A stretch of DNA of 64,000 bases, from contig NC_134015.1 of NCBI RefSeq assembly GCF_040712315.1, positions 50,189,964 through 50,253,963 on the forward strand, written 5' to 3'. A program made the position numbers and the translations under genes. Positions 12,401 through 22,228 of this stretch are shown here, in pieces. Each line of letters starts with the position of its first letter. The first letter of the stretch is position 1. The notes under the pieces are model-generated. The model worked only from the letters and a program-made list of their open reading frames with translations, did no database searches and was not told where the DNA came from. The DNA comes from Castanea sativa (taxonomy: Eukaryota; Streptophyta; Magnoliopsida; Fagales; Fagaceae).

Positions 12401-12755
12401 AAACTTCTTTGATAGCCCCCGCCCTTTTGAGTTTAAGAACCTCTTCCTTCACAGCCTCAGAATGTTCTCGGGATGATCGCCGAGGTGGCTGCCTCCTCGG
12501 AACGATGGCCGGATTGACGTTTAAACGATGACAAATAAAGCTCGGATTTACGCCTGGAGCCTCATAAGGGTCCCACGCAAAGACATCTATATTGTCCTTC
12601 AGGAATTCCAACAACTCCATCTTCTCTTGGTATGGCAAAAGTATGCCAACTTGGAAGAACCTCTCTGGATCATCTGCTATTACAAACTTCTCTAACTCCT
12701 CGCAGACAGCCTCATCTTCTGTCATCGCTCCAGGTGCCTCTGGAGCTGTTAATTG
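9440..12755 (-). pseudogene. pol: pol: reverse transcriptase, RNase H, integrase (broken)
   Basis: The frame opens directly after the gag-pro UAG (12756-12758). RT begins with an aspartate/glutamate-rich leader and contains the VKKKNGKWRVCVDFTDLN block and later the YVDD catalytic box (near 12030-12042). RNase H (roughly 10900-11190) has VDGAANHKGSG, an NNEAEYEA glutamate and an FSDSLLV aspartate. Integrase has an HHCC finger (about 10350-10480), a D,D,E core (DIVGPF, ISDNG, GQAEAVN) and a C-terminal region; no chromodomain is visible. Four lesions disable it: extra bases near 12269-12275 and 12051-12058, a lost base near 11833-11838, and an in-frame TGA at 10601-10603 between RNase H and integrase. 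Domain order identifies Ty3/gypsy. Confidence 0.94.
10601..10603 (-). other. In-frame nonsense codon in pol
   Basis: TGA interrupts the same frame that continues into integrase on both sides, in the linker after RNase H. The context is consistent with deamination of a CGA arginine codon. It splits pol into an RT-RNase H part and an integrase part. Confidence 0.85.
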
Positions 12756-12758
12756 CTA
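12750..12758 (-). promoter_or_regulatory. Probable stop-codon readthrough signal UAG-CAA-UUA
   Basis: On the minus strand the gag-pro stop reads TAG CAA TTA. Eleven codons further the same frame reaches the ATG at 12725 and then the RT domain with no other stop between. UAG followed by CARYYA is the established type I leaky-stop context of tobamoviruses, and this is an exact match. It would give a small proportion of gag-pro-pol fusion. Suppression itself is inferred. Confidence 0.8.
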
Positions 12759-14768
12759 TGACTCCGGGATGGGCAAGGTTGATGGCTCCATTTCTGACTG
12801 ACGAAGCACCGCAGCCGATATGCATTGCCTAGCAACTACCTGGCTGCCGAGGATTTCCTCAACATGCTCCCCCGAGGGGAATTTCACTTTAACATGTAAG
12901 GTGGAAGAAACAGCTCCCAAAGCGTGCAGCCATGGCCTGGCAAGGATGGCTGTATATGGAGAGTACGCGTCAACCACAATGAAATCTACCTCAACCGTTT
13001 CCGTGCCGGATTGAACGGGTAGACGGATTTGTCCCTTCGGCACAACGGCCCTTCCTTCAAAGCTTATAAGTGGAGAATCATAAGGAGTTAAATCTTCCAA
13101 CTCCAACCTCAGTCCTCTAAATAGATCAGGGTACATGATATCTGCACCGCTGCCTTGATCTATCATCACCCTTCTCACATCATAATTCCCTATCCTGAGG
13201 GTAACCACAAGAGCATCGTCATGGGGCTGGATAGTCCCTATTTTATCCTCCTCGGAGAAACCCAAGACAGGTAAAGTGCTCTTTAATCTCTTCGGCCTGC
13301 CACCCACATCCTCGGCCTGAGGTTGGGAAACCGCCATGACCCTAGTGGGACCTGAGCCGGTCCTACCAGGTGCGGCAAAGATAACATTAATTGTTCCCAA
13401 TGCTGGCCGAGATGAACTGTTCCTCTGGTTGTTTGAACCAACTTGACTGACTTGCCCAGTAGGCTGACACAAATGCTGCTTCAACTTTCCCTCACCGACG
13501 AGCTGCTCTAAATGGTTCCACAGGGTCCGACAGTTCTCAGTAGTGTGGCCCACATCCTGATGGTACTGACAGAAAAGGTTTTGATTTCTTCTCGCAAGGT
13601 CCCCTGCCATCTTGCCGGGCCATCTGAAAAAGGGCTCTTTACGAACTTTTTCTAATAACTGATGCACGGGTTCTCGGAACACAGTATTTACAGCCTGGGG
13701 TGCTGCCGAGCCGGATTGTCCGAAGTAATCCCTCCTCGGTTTGTTGTTGTGATATCTGTCCGACCTGAAATCCCTTCTCTCCTGCGGGATAACCTTCTCC
13801 TTTCCTTTTCCTTGCTGCTGGTCTTCCTCTACCCTTTTATATTCATCAATACGATCCATAAGACGGCGTACGCTGCGGACGGGCTTTTTCGTCAAGGACT
13901 TTCTTAGGTCGTGATCAGTAGGGAGGCCTACCTTAAAGGTATTAAGCGCCACCTCATCAAAGTCGCCGTCTATTTCATTAAACATCTCCCAGTATCTGTC
14001 GGAGTATGCTTTCAGTGTCTCCCCTTCCTTCATGACCATGGATAGCAACGAGTCCAATGGCCGAGGGACTCTGCTACACGTAATGAACCGCGAAGCAAAT
14101 GCCCTAGTTAGTTCCCCAAACGAGCCTACAGACCCCGATTTGAGACCGTTGAACCATCTCATAGCCACAGGTCCCAAGCTAGAGGGGAATACTTTACACA
14201 TCAGAGTCTCGTTGTGAGAGTGCACAGCCATCCTTTGGTTGAAGTGACTCACGTGCTCTACCGGATCAGTCCGGCCATTATAGATGGTAAAGGTGGGCTG
14301 GGTGAACCTCCTGGGAAGCCTCCCCCTCTCAATCCTCCGTGAAAACGGAGATTTAGAGAGTTGGCGCAACGCTCTACTCATGGTATCGTTGCCTAAGCCC
14401 CTAGAACGAAGCTTCTTACGTCTGCGAGTTGATTGGTCGTCCTCCTCGCCGGAGGATGTTGCGCTAGTGGGGGAATATGACCTTGAACTGTAGCCAACTC
14501 CCCTATCCTTCTCTGAGGAAGAACTAGATGAGGACGGGGAAACCTTACGTTTAGCACGGCGTAACTTCCTCTTCAAACGATTAATTTCTTTCTGCATGGA
14601 TTTAGAGCCCTCATCGTGGGTAGTGCTACCCCCTCCTTGAGTATGGCTAGCCCCTGGGTATTCTGTATGGACGCTTCCCTCACGATCCCTAAGATGTTCA
14701 AGACGTTCGAAATGATCTTCCGGTTGTGATCCTTGTGACTCTGCATGGTGAGAGCCTAAACCTGCCAT
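12756..14768 (-). CDS. gag-pro: gag-protease polyprotein, 670 aa
   Basis: This open frame of 670 residues starts at ATG 14768, about 50 bases after the 5' LTR. An N-terminal serine-rich, basic coiled stretch (about residues 58-80) is followed by a retrotransposon gag domain (about 150-320, containing FTIYNGRTDPVEHV and ALNTFKVGL). A variant zinc knuckle lies at residues 400-413 (C400, H403, H408, C413). The aspartic protease has its catalytic aspartate in MIDQGSGADIM (D537), a DQGS variant of the usual D-T/S-G, and the later ILARPWL block. It ends at TAG 12756-12758, after which the same frame continues into RT. Gag would form the particle, and protease would cleave the polyprotein. Confidence 0.95.
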   Translation of the reverse strand: MAGLGSHHAESQGSQPEDHFERLEHLRDREGSVHTEYPGASHTQGGGSTTHDEGSKSMQKEINRLKRKLRRAKRKVSPSSSSSSSEKDRGVGYSSRSYSPTSATSSGEEDDQSTRRRKKLRSRGLGNDTMSRALRQLSKSPFSRRIERGRLPRRFTQPTFTIYNGRTDPVEHVSHFNQRMAVHSHNETLMCKVFPSSLGPVAMRWFNGLKSGSVGSFGELTRAFASRFITCSRVPRPLDSLLSMVMKEGETLKAYSDRYWEMFNEIDGDFDEVALNTFKVGLPTDHDLRKSLTKKPVRSVRRLMDRIDEYKRVEEDQQQGKGKEKVIPQERRDFRSDRYHNNKPRRDYFGQSGSAAPQAVNTVFREPVHQLLEKVRKEPFFRWPGKMAGDLARRNQNLFCQYHQDVGHTTENCRTLWNHLEQLVGEGKLKQHLCQPTGQVSQVGSNNQRNSSSRPALGTINVIFAAPGRTGSGPTRVMAVSQPQAEDVGGRPKRLKSTLPVLGFSEEDKIGTIQPHDDALVVTLRIGNYDVRRVMIDQGSGADIMYPDLFRGLRLELEDLTPYDSPLISFEGRAVVPKGQIRLPVQSGTETVEVDFIVVDAYSPYTAILARPWLHALGAVSSTLHVKVKFPSGEHVEEILGSQVVARQCISAAVLRQSEMEPSTLPIPES

Positions 14769-14789
14769 AATATCCCTACTACTTCTAGA

Positions 14790-14814
14790 CTAGGTTCCCA
14801 CAGACGGCGCCAAT
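14790..14814 (-). other. Primer-binding site
   Basis: Read on the minus strand, ATTGGCGCCGTCTGTGGGAA follows the end of the 5' LTR (...CTTACA). TGGCGCCGT is complementary to the 3' end of plant tRNA-Asp (..ACGGCGCCA) over about nine bases and then diverges, so the priming tRNA is only tentatively Asp. Confidence 0.7.
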
Positions 14815-15563
14815 TGTAAGTGCACAATTGCACCTGGACCCAAGAACAGTTATGGGCTCAGGCCCAATGAGCCTTAAACAATAATAATTTGTAGAGTGTG
14901 GGCTTAAAACCCAGATTAGAAGTTTGTGAGGATTAAATGAAAAACTAAAGATTGCAAGTAATTGAAAACAACAAGGAATATTGTAACTGGGACTCCTCGG
15001 ACGTAAGCCGAGAGTTGTTCTTATATTATATCATTCTCTCTGTCTTTTTCTTTTTAGGTTACAAAAAGTCCATCCTCATTTCTGTTCCAGATTCCCCCTT
15101 AAATACTCTTCTTTTTAGTACTTTATACACGTGTTACCCCAACTCCTCCCTTAGCCTAGATATTTCTTTTCTTAGTGCCTTTGAACAGTAACTAGAAGTT
15201 TCCCTTCCACTGTTCAAGTGTCACCTCCCCATTAATGCGGCCAGGGTGGTAGGTGCAGGGTCTTTAATGTGGAGGTAGCAGCCTTGACTTTTGACACTTT
15301 CCCAATATCGGTGCTTCTAGGACATTCAAGGGTTCACCCCCTTTAACCATTGGTCTTGACCGTGCCATTCCCTAACCTGTATCATGAAGTCCCGGGTTCT
15401 CTGGTGTCAGTCCGAGAGAAAAAACATCCTCGGCTGGATCCTCGGATCCTCGGCGCATGAGCCGACCTAAAGTACCAACAAGCCCTAAACCCAAGAGCAG
15501 GTCGGCCTTCCTTAGCAAGGCCCAACGGCCCATATCCCTATTAAGATCTTTTTACCCCCCACA
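14815..15563 (-). repeat. 5' LTR of the retrotransposon
   Basis: This 749-bp LTR is the direct repeat of 4331-5079, differing at four positions. It has the same TG...CA termini when read on the minus strand. It lies upstream of gag and would drive transcription of gag-pol leftwards. Confidence 0.97.
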
Positions 15564-15568
15564 ATAAC
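15564..15568. repeat. Target-site duplication of LTR retrotransposon, right
   Basis: ATAAC matches 4326-4330 exactly. Confidence 0.92.
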
Positions 15569-15589
15569 TAATAACAATCCAAATTTATA

Positions 15590-15594
<5 letters not shown>

Positions 15595-15674
<80 letters not shown>

Positions 15675-16055
15675 GTTTAGAAAAAATTCAATTAGATTCT
15701 ACAATTGAAATCTAATTTTGCATCATGTGTCCTAAATTATTTATTTTTATATAGAGAGAGTTTTATTTCTTAATTTTGGAATCAAATGAGAGATCATATC
15801 ATAAATATCCATTCAAGTGAGTTATTGTGTACAAAAATCAATGAGTCTAGAATTAATGAACATAAAAATTATTTAAAAAATGGACAATTTACATTTCCTA
15901 TCTAATAATATTCTTATAAGACTTTTTAAAGAATTAAAAAAAAATATAAGACTGACTATCAATAATATTTAAATTATATATGTAAGAATTATACTATGCA
16001 TTTTAACGTGTATATTTTAAGAATATCCATGCATATGCATGGTGTTACAAGCTAG
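15595..16055 (+). mobile_element. Helitron unit 3 with intact 3' terminus
   Basis: It begins A|TCTCTCTC with (CT)n followed by (CA)n microsatellites (15595-15672). It carries the AAAATTCAATTAGATT block and ends with the perfect palindrome CCATGCATATGCATGG (16026-16041), TGTTACAAG and CTAG (16052-16055). The palindrome plus CTAG is a Helitron 3' end. Its last 300 bases resemble 19859-20112. Confidence 0.75.
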
Positions 16056-16806
16056 TCTATATATATAATAGGTGAAGCAGAGAGAAACTCCAATTGGAAT
16101 TCTAAATTAAAATTCTAATCTATTGTTGTGCCACGTGTCAATGTAAATATGAAATTGGAGTCTAATTTGTAATTCCGATGTGCTTCTTCTTTTTTTCCAC
16201 ACCCGTGTATTTTCAGGTTCACCTCCCTTTTCCGCACTCACGTATTTTCAGGTTCACCTCCCTTTTCCACATGGAATTTCAAAAGAATCTTTCGGTATCA
16301 ATGATACATGTATTTGGGTATTTTTGTATCTTATATAAGAAGAAGTTCTCTAGATATTTCAATTATACTTGTCTTTACAATTTTCATGGTCCTGGTTTAT
16401 GCTCTGCAAAACGAATTTCAACCATTTCTAAGGTTTGATTACTACTTTCTTTCATCTACCTATACTGTCGTTCCTTTTTGTGTAAATTTTTTATTGTTTA
16501 ATTATATAATTTTGTGGTTTTCCTATGATTGATGTAGTATGTTTATTGTCTTTCATCTACCTATACTTTCTTTCCTTTTTGTCAATAATTTTTGTCATCC
16601 TTTTTGTCAAATAGTTTAATTTTGTGACACATGTCCCATCTAATCTAAATTTTTTAATTTTTATACAAAATGAGTTAATTTAGTGTAAAAACCGAAGAAT
16701 TCAATATAAGTAAACCAAAAAAAAAACATAATTTTTGAATGATTTTATATTTATGAGGTTTTTTTTTTTTTTTTGTAGAACTAAAAACAATTCAAGTTTA
16801 TAAATC

Positions 16807-16849
<43 letters not shown>

Positions 16850-17111
16850 GTAAAGCTGAAAGAAAATCCAATTAGATTTTAAATTGGAATTTAATTAGAG
16901 TCTAACTTTGCACCACATGTCCCATCTAATAAAAAATTTTAAAATTTTGAACCAAGTTAGTTTGTTCAGTGTAAAAATTGGATTTTAATTAGAGTTTAAT
17001 TTTACGACATGTGTTTCATCTAATCGAATTTTTAAAAATTTTTGTGACAAATGAGTTAATTTATAGTAGAAAACAATGAGACCAATATAAATAAATCGTA
17101 GAAAACATAAT

Positions 17112-17144
<33 letters not shown>

Positions 17145-17248
17145 GTAGGTGAAATTGAGAGAAACTCAATTATTTATTCTTAAAGAGTTTTATTTATTAA
17201 TTTGAGAATCAAATGTGAGACCACATTATAAATATTCATTCAAGTGAG

Positions 17249-17301
<53 letters not shown>

Positions 17302-19858
17302 CGAAGTCTTGCTAGCTCCACAATTTTCCACGTCATCTTTTTTTTAAAATTCTTTTTAACATTTTATTATATTAGAATTTATCAATTTAGAACTCCAAAC
17401 TATACAACTCCCCAAGCCTTCACGTCACTTTTCTTTCTTTTCTTTTTTTTTTTTAATTCTTTTTAATGTTTTATTACCCCAAGCCTTCACATCACTTTTC
17501 TTTTTTTCTTTTTTCTTTTTTTTTTATAAAAATTCCTTTTAATGTTTTATTATTATATTAGAATTTATCAATTTAGAACCCCAATACAACTATACAACTC
17601 TCTTTAACCTTCGCGTCAAAGTCAGAATGTTATACCCTAAACCTCTCTGTTTTCTAATAGACGCTGGCATCCCAAAACCCAGATCCTCCCGCCGCCACCA
17701 TGGATCACCGCCACTGCATCGATTTCTCTTTGCCTCTCCGTCGTCGCTCAATCCAGCCCATCATATTCAAATTATTTTGAGGTAATTAAAACATGTTTTT
17801 TACTCTCTTTAATTTCTATATATTGCTCTCTCTCTATCCGCTTCAATTTTTCATGGAATTTTGTTAGTTTGTATTTGTGGATTGCTCTGGATTTAAGTTT
17901 TTTTTTTTGTTTTTGTTTTCATGGAATTTTGTTGGTTTGTGGTTGTGGGTTGCTTTGGATTTAAGTTTTTTTGTTTTTGTTTTTTTTTTCTTTGAAGATT
18001 TCCACGTTTTCTTCTTCTTCCTTTGTTGTCAAATATGTGGCAAAGAAGAATCATGAAATTTTTGTTATTAGATTTTTTTTTTCCTTTTTTTTTTATGCAA
18101 TTTTTATTGGATTTTTGGGATTCTTCTATTTGGTTTTAATGCTGGGTTTGTTTTAGTTGATATATTGTGTTTTTCTCATCTTCATTTTACATTGGTTTGG
18201 ATTTTCTTTTTCCCTTTTTTTTGGTTGTGCAATTTTTATTGGATTTTTGGTTTCTTGGATTCTTCTATTTGATTTCAATTCTTCCTAGGATTCTTCTATT
18301 TGATTTAAAATAACCATAAACATCTTACCAATTTTAATATATTATATTATGAACTATAACATCACGGTATAATATTATTCTAAACCATTCTCAATCAATT
18401 TAAATTTATTTGATAATTTACAAAATTGTTGAATAATAAGATATACTTTTATATATTGCTAAAAGTATAATCAAACTTAGCTAATCAGAGTTGTTAGATT
18501 GCTGAATAAATTATATTACTTGAAATTCATACCAATTGTTAGATTGCTCGCTGCTCATTTTTTCTTTGTCATGTGCCGTCTTCTGCACCTACAATCGTTG
18601 ATGTTTATCAATGCCACCACCAAGGTTTTATACTTTCCTCTACCTTTTTATTTTTATTTTGTTCATCTCTGCCCATTCATTGGGGTTTCTCATTTTTGAA
18701 CTGCTGTTTGTCTCTAAGTTATGGACTTCTTTCATTGTAATTTTGGATGGTTCTTGCTTCATTTTGAATGAAATTTCTTGAATTTGCTGCAAACCTTGAT
18801 AGGTATTGCTTAATGAAAAGTTATATGTCTCCATGGCCATTACTCTTGCACATGGAGGGGTAAGTCCATATGACTTCAATTTTTTTTTTTTTTTATATTT
18901 TTTTTTATCTATGATATTTAGTTATTTATTTTGTTCATGAGTTATTATGCTTTCAGGTTTCTCATAAATCACTCACAAGGCAACAAATTCATCCTTCAGC
19001 TCTAGGGATTCCATTTCCTACACACTCTTAGATGCCACAGTCAACATTCTTAAATCCAATTGGCAAAGCGGGATTTAAATCATTAGATAAGCTCTTAGTG
19101 GCTTACAAACCTTGAAAGAGGAAGGTTTTTTTTGGCAACATGTAAAACCCAAAAATCTGGGGCCTTGTATGTCCATGTAGAAGGCTATCAATTTTATTTC
19201 CAAGACATCATATATGCTTGCTTCTACGATAGATATGCCTTATTATAAACTCATTGAGAAGAATGCTGTTTTATAATTGCCATCATTTGAGATTTTTTTT
19301 TTTAATAACTAAATTGATATCAATGTGTTCCTACTTTCTATTGAATCTTCTTGAGTTAAGATTTTTACTAATTACAGTAAATTAGGCGTTACAAAACAAA
19401 TTAGGTGTTAAGATTTTTACTAATTACATGGTTTTTTACTTTTGAAAAAAAGTCATTCTATCTGGTATCTCAAAAAAAAAAAAAAGTGTTACAAAACAAA
19501 TTGGTTGAAATTTATAAATCACCTTAATTGCTATAACAGATATATTGTTAATAATTAATTAGACACAAATGCCATTCATTTCTTTATTCATACCAATGTG
19601 CTTATTGACTTATGTAGTTAATGGAATTAAATGAAATTTAGGACTCTGTTTTAACTTTGAGAATTATTGGCTTTGGGATGGTTTAATTATTTTTTAGTGT
19701 TATTCTCTATTTGGATACAACGAAAGTGCTGAAATAGAAAAGAAGATGTTTGATCACTGTGAAAATGCTGCAACTTTATTTCAATAATTGTATTGGGATG
19801 AAATTAGTAAAATAATACATTCAAAATTTTCCCGTGCATCGCACGGGTTAGCGACTAG
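16056..19858 (+). mobile_element. Second Helitron (non-autonomous), 3.8 kb
   Basis: Its 5' end TCTATATATATAATAGGTG follows directly on the CTAG of the preceding unit. Its 3' end has the hairpin CCCGTGCATCGCACGGG (19831-19847), TTAGCGA and CTAG (19855-19858), then T. The hairpin stem is perfect. No Rep/helicase sequence is present. Inside are a stretch resembling the first Helitron family (about 16610-17297), internal tandem duplications (for example CCCCAAGCCTTCAC at about 17413 and 17476) and a GC-richer island at 17640-17780. Confidence 0.8.
17640..17780 (+). other. GC-richer island in the Helitron, possible captured gene 5' end
   Basis: This block stands out from the AT-rich element. It holds CCGCCGCCACCATGG with an ATG at 17700 in an exceptionally strong initiation context, and a 26-codon ORF (17700-17780) starting MDHRHCIDFSLPLRRR. 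GAGGTAATT after its stop could be a splice donor. Plant Helitrons often capture gene pieces. No parent gene is recognised, so origin is speculative. Confidence 0.35.
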
Positions 19859-20112
19859 TTAAGTATAAAAACCAAAGAGTCTAGAATAAATGAATCGTAA
19901 AAAAAAAAGGTGCTTCACAATAATTTAAAAAAAAAACATGGACAATTTATATTTTATACCTACTAATATTATTACAAATTTTTTTAAAGAGTTAACAAAA
20001 TATAAAAAAGAAACTATCAATAGTATTTAAATTATATATATATAAATTATATTATGCATCTTATTATATATTTTTAATTGTGTCCATGTATATGTATGAG
20101 GTTACAAGCTAG
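19859..20112 (+). mobile_element. Helitron 3' tail with decayed hairpin
   Basis: It resembles 15810-16055 (AAAAATCAATGAGTCTAGAAT and later AATAATATTTAAATTATATAT motifs). It ends TTACAAGCTAG followed by T. The palindrome has mutated to CCATGTATATGTATGAG, suggesting this terminus is older than the one at 16055. Confidence 0.7.
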
Positions 20113-20694
20113 TTTTTATAATAGACAAGAGCTAGTTATAACTTATATTGTATATAAAGTTATCTGAATTTTTTTTTTTTTTTTTGGGTAAGAAGAGTTA
20201 TCAATCTTGATACATATGTTACTCCTATGGGGTATCTGAGTGGTGGGCATTGATAAATTCTAAGATCCCAAGTTTAATCCACCACACTATCGGTTCATAA
20301 ACATTTTTGATGTTTCTCATAGGTAAGGAGGAATAGTTTGGTCAAATACTAGGACACCACTTCCTCATATACATATAACTTTGATAAATATGTTTAAATG
20401 ATCTTTTAAAAGGACTTATCACACCATGCTAGACTCTAATGTATATACCAAAGTTTCTCTAGTTTGCTATAAACATGTACAAAAAATCCAAAAAGAGCAC
20501 TTGGCATCTACAATCAAAGTTATACACAATGATCAATTTTCATAGAATAAAACTTATCTATCATCATTTTCTTGATGAAATTTTTAAAAATTTATTTTTT
20601 AATTTAGATACTAAATTATTAGTTTTGGTTTATGTGAGGGAAAAGAAAAAGATAGGAACCCAATCAACCTGCCCCACATTTTGCAATCCACCCT
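20113..20694. repeat. Tandem segmental duplication, copy 2, right half
   Basis: It matches about 2525-3106 over the full length, for example AGCTAGTTATAACTTATATTG, GGACTTATCACACCATGCTA and TTGGTTTATGTGAGGG. It is separated from its left half (3107-3592) by the Helitron complex. Confidence 0.85.
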
Positions 20695-22080
20695 TTTGGG
20701 CATAAATGGAGAGAAAGAATGCATGAAAAAAATGAGGTCGGACAAATTTGACATTTTATTGATTGAAAATTATATTTTTCCTATTGATGATGCTAAAAAT
20801 CGTCAGTAAGCTACACAGTCCTCACTTGCCCTGGGCAAGACCTGCACAACACAAAGAGAAGAAAAAAACCTTACAAAGAGTATTGGTGTGGTATTGGCCA
20901 AATACCCTCCAAAGGTCAAGTCATAAAATTTTCACAACTCTAAAGTGCCAGAGCTGAGGTAAATTCTGCGTACCTTGGTCTCTGAGGGTTTTGGGTTGTT
21001 ATAGTAATGTGGAACCGACCTTAGTTTCTTGGCGAAGAGGAATATTTCCACGTACAGAAAATTCTCATAAATGCGCATATTTTACGGGATCTTTTCCATA
21101 TAGAGATTCTGTTGATTAGGGTTAATCGTGGAGCATAAGTCGTTTCCATTTGAAGTTTCTTGAGGGACCAATTAAACCATGTGGGCGTCACGTGGCATTG
21201 CCATCGTCCACTTCGTATCCGTCTACCTCTCTGTCCGTCCAACAATGGTAATCCGTTCACTTACTACACATGTCGTCGTGCTGCATCATCTTTTTGTCCG
21301 TCAACCTAGTGTAGTCATCCATGGTTGTTTCTGTAAAATCTGACCGTCTATTTTAATTTTATCCTCTTCATCCATAATTTACCTTCCTCTCTCAAATTCA
21401 TGGCACATTTTTCCTTCTATTTCCCTCACCCTTTGGCCTTTGCAAACCATCAAAAGAAAGAGAAGTATATTTTTCTCTTTGATTTTCTCATTCCCTCTCT
21501 ATTTCCAAATATATTTAAAATAAGTGCTTTCTTTTCATTTTCTTTCTCCTTTCATTTCCCTTATTCATTTTATTCTCCTTCCTCTTTCTTCTCTACCCAA
21601 CAATGTGACTCCATCACAATATATGATTACATTAAAGCTTTTAGTAGTTTTTATGTTAAATATGTGACAACAAACTAAAATTTAGCTTAAAAAAAAAAAA
21701 AACTAACTTTGAGAATTTTTTTTAAAAAAATTTATGACAAAAAACAAAAAGCTATCCGTCTTATACACAAAAAGCTATCATCCTTCAGAGTTTCTGTTTC
21801 TATCAGAAGAAAATATTAAAAAAAAAAGGGGGAAAAGAATATGACCCTTGCTGGCATTACAATACAGACCTCAAATTTTGTTGTTATGTGAAGCTTTGAC
21901 ATGAACTTCAAAAGCTCTGTCTTGTCTTTAAGATTGACCATGGCCAAGCACTGAGGGTGACCAGATACCTAACCAAGCACTATGTACCTCACTTCTGTCT
22001 CAATGCAAAAACAAAGATAAAGACTAAGACAAAGATCTGACACCTAATGATGTGAACCTCAACTTAAACCAAGCGCTTTA
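20695..22080. other. Intergenic, no gene seen
   Basis: No domain-like translation was found. A short minus-strand open frame at 21021-21260 has no recognisable similarity. A CACGTGGC G-box-like motif lies near 21188. The rest is T-rich or A-rich. Confidence 0.5.
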
Positions 22081-22228
22081 AGGTGTTTGGTTTGTGTTTT
22101 CAAACAACTATTTTTAGTTTTTAAATAACATTATACGTATTTTCACACACTTTTTCATTCACATGTATTTCCATAAATTTTTTTAAACAACAATTTTTAA
22201 TTTTCAAATACATGTACCAAACGGACCC
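22081..22228. mobile_element. Tourist-like MITE, family member 1
   Basis: Termini GGTGTTTGGTTTGTG and ACCAAACGGACCC are inverted. The interior (CATTATACGTATTTTCACACA) is the reverse complement of the elements at 46784 and 55459. The target duplication is not clear here, so it is probably an older copy. Confidence 0.6.

Larger units (their letters stand above)
4331..15563 (-). mobile_element. Ty3/gypsy LTR retrotransposon, Tat/Retand-like
   Basis: The 11,233-bp element has 749-bp direct LTRs, a perfect 5-bp target duplication ATAAC, a primer-binding site beside the 5' LTR and a purine-rich tract beside the 3' LTR. Its internal order on the minus strand is gag-protease, RT, RNase H, integrase, then a non-coding tandem-repeat zone, then a large ORF in antisense. 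An antisense ORF between pol and the 3' LTR and a repeat-rich 3' region are typical of the Tat lineage (Retand, Ogre and relatives). The LTRs differ at four sites (about 0.5%), implying recent insertion. Pol carries disabling lesions. Confidence 0.96.
3593..20112 (+). mobile_element. Composite Helitron complex with nested insertions
   Basis: The left end is TCTATATATATAATAATAGG preceded by A. The right end is TTACAAGCTAG followed by T, with a decayed palindrome (CCATGTATATGTATG) about 12 bases upstream. TC at the 5' end, a hairpin then CTAG at the 3' end, and insertion between A and T without target duplication are Helitron hallmarks. Flanks joined across the complex match the uninterrupted copy at about 2500-2560. 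No Rep/helicase gene was found, so it is non-autonomous. It contains repeated Helitron 5' segments, a second complete Helitron (16056-19858) and an LTR retrotransposon (4331-15563). Confidence 0.8.

Noticed and set aside
3593..20112. Search for Helitron Rep/helicase gene
   Set aside because: No translation with rolling-circle replication (HUH) or PIF1-helicase motifs was seen, so the elements are called non-autonomous.
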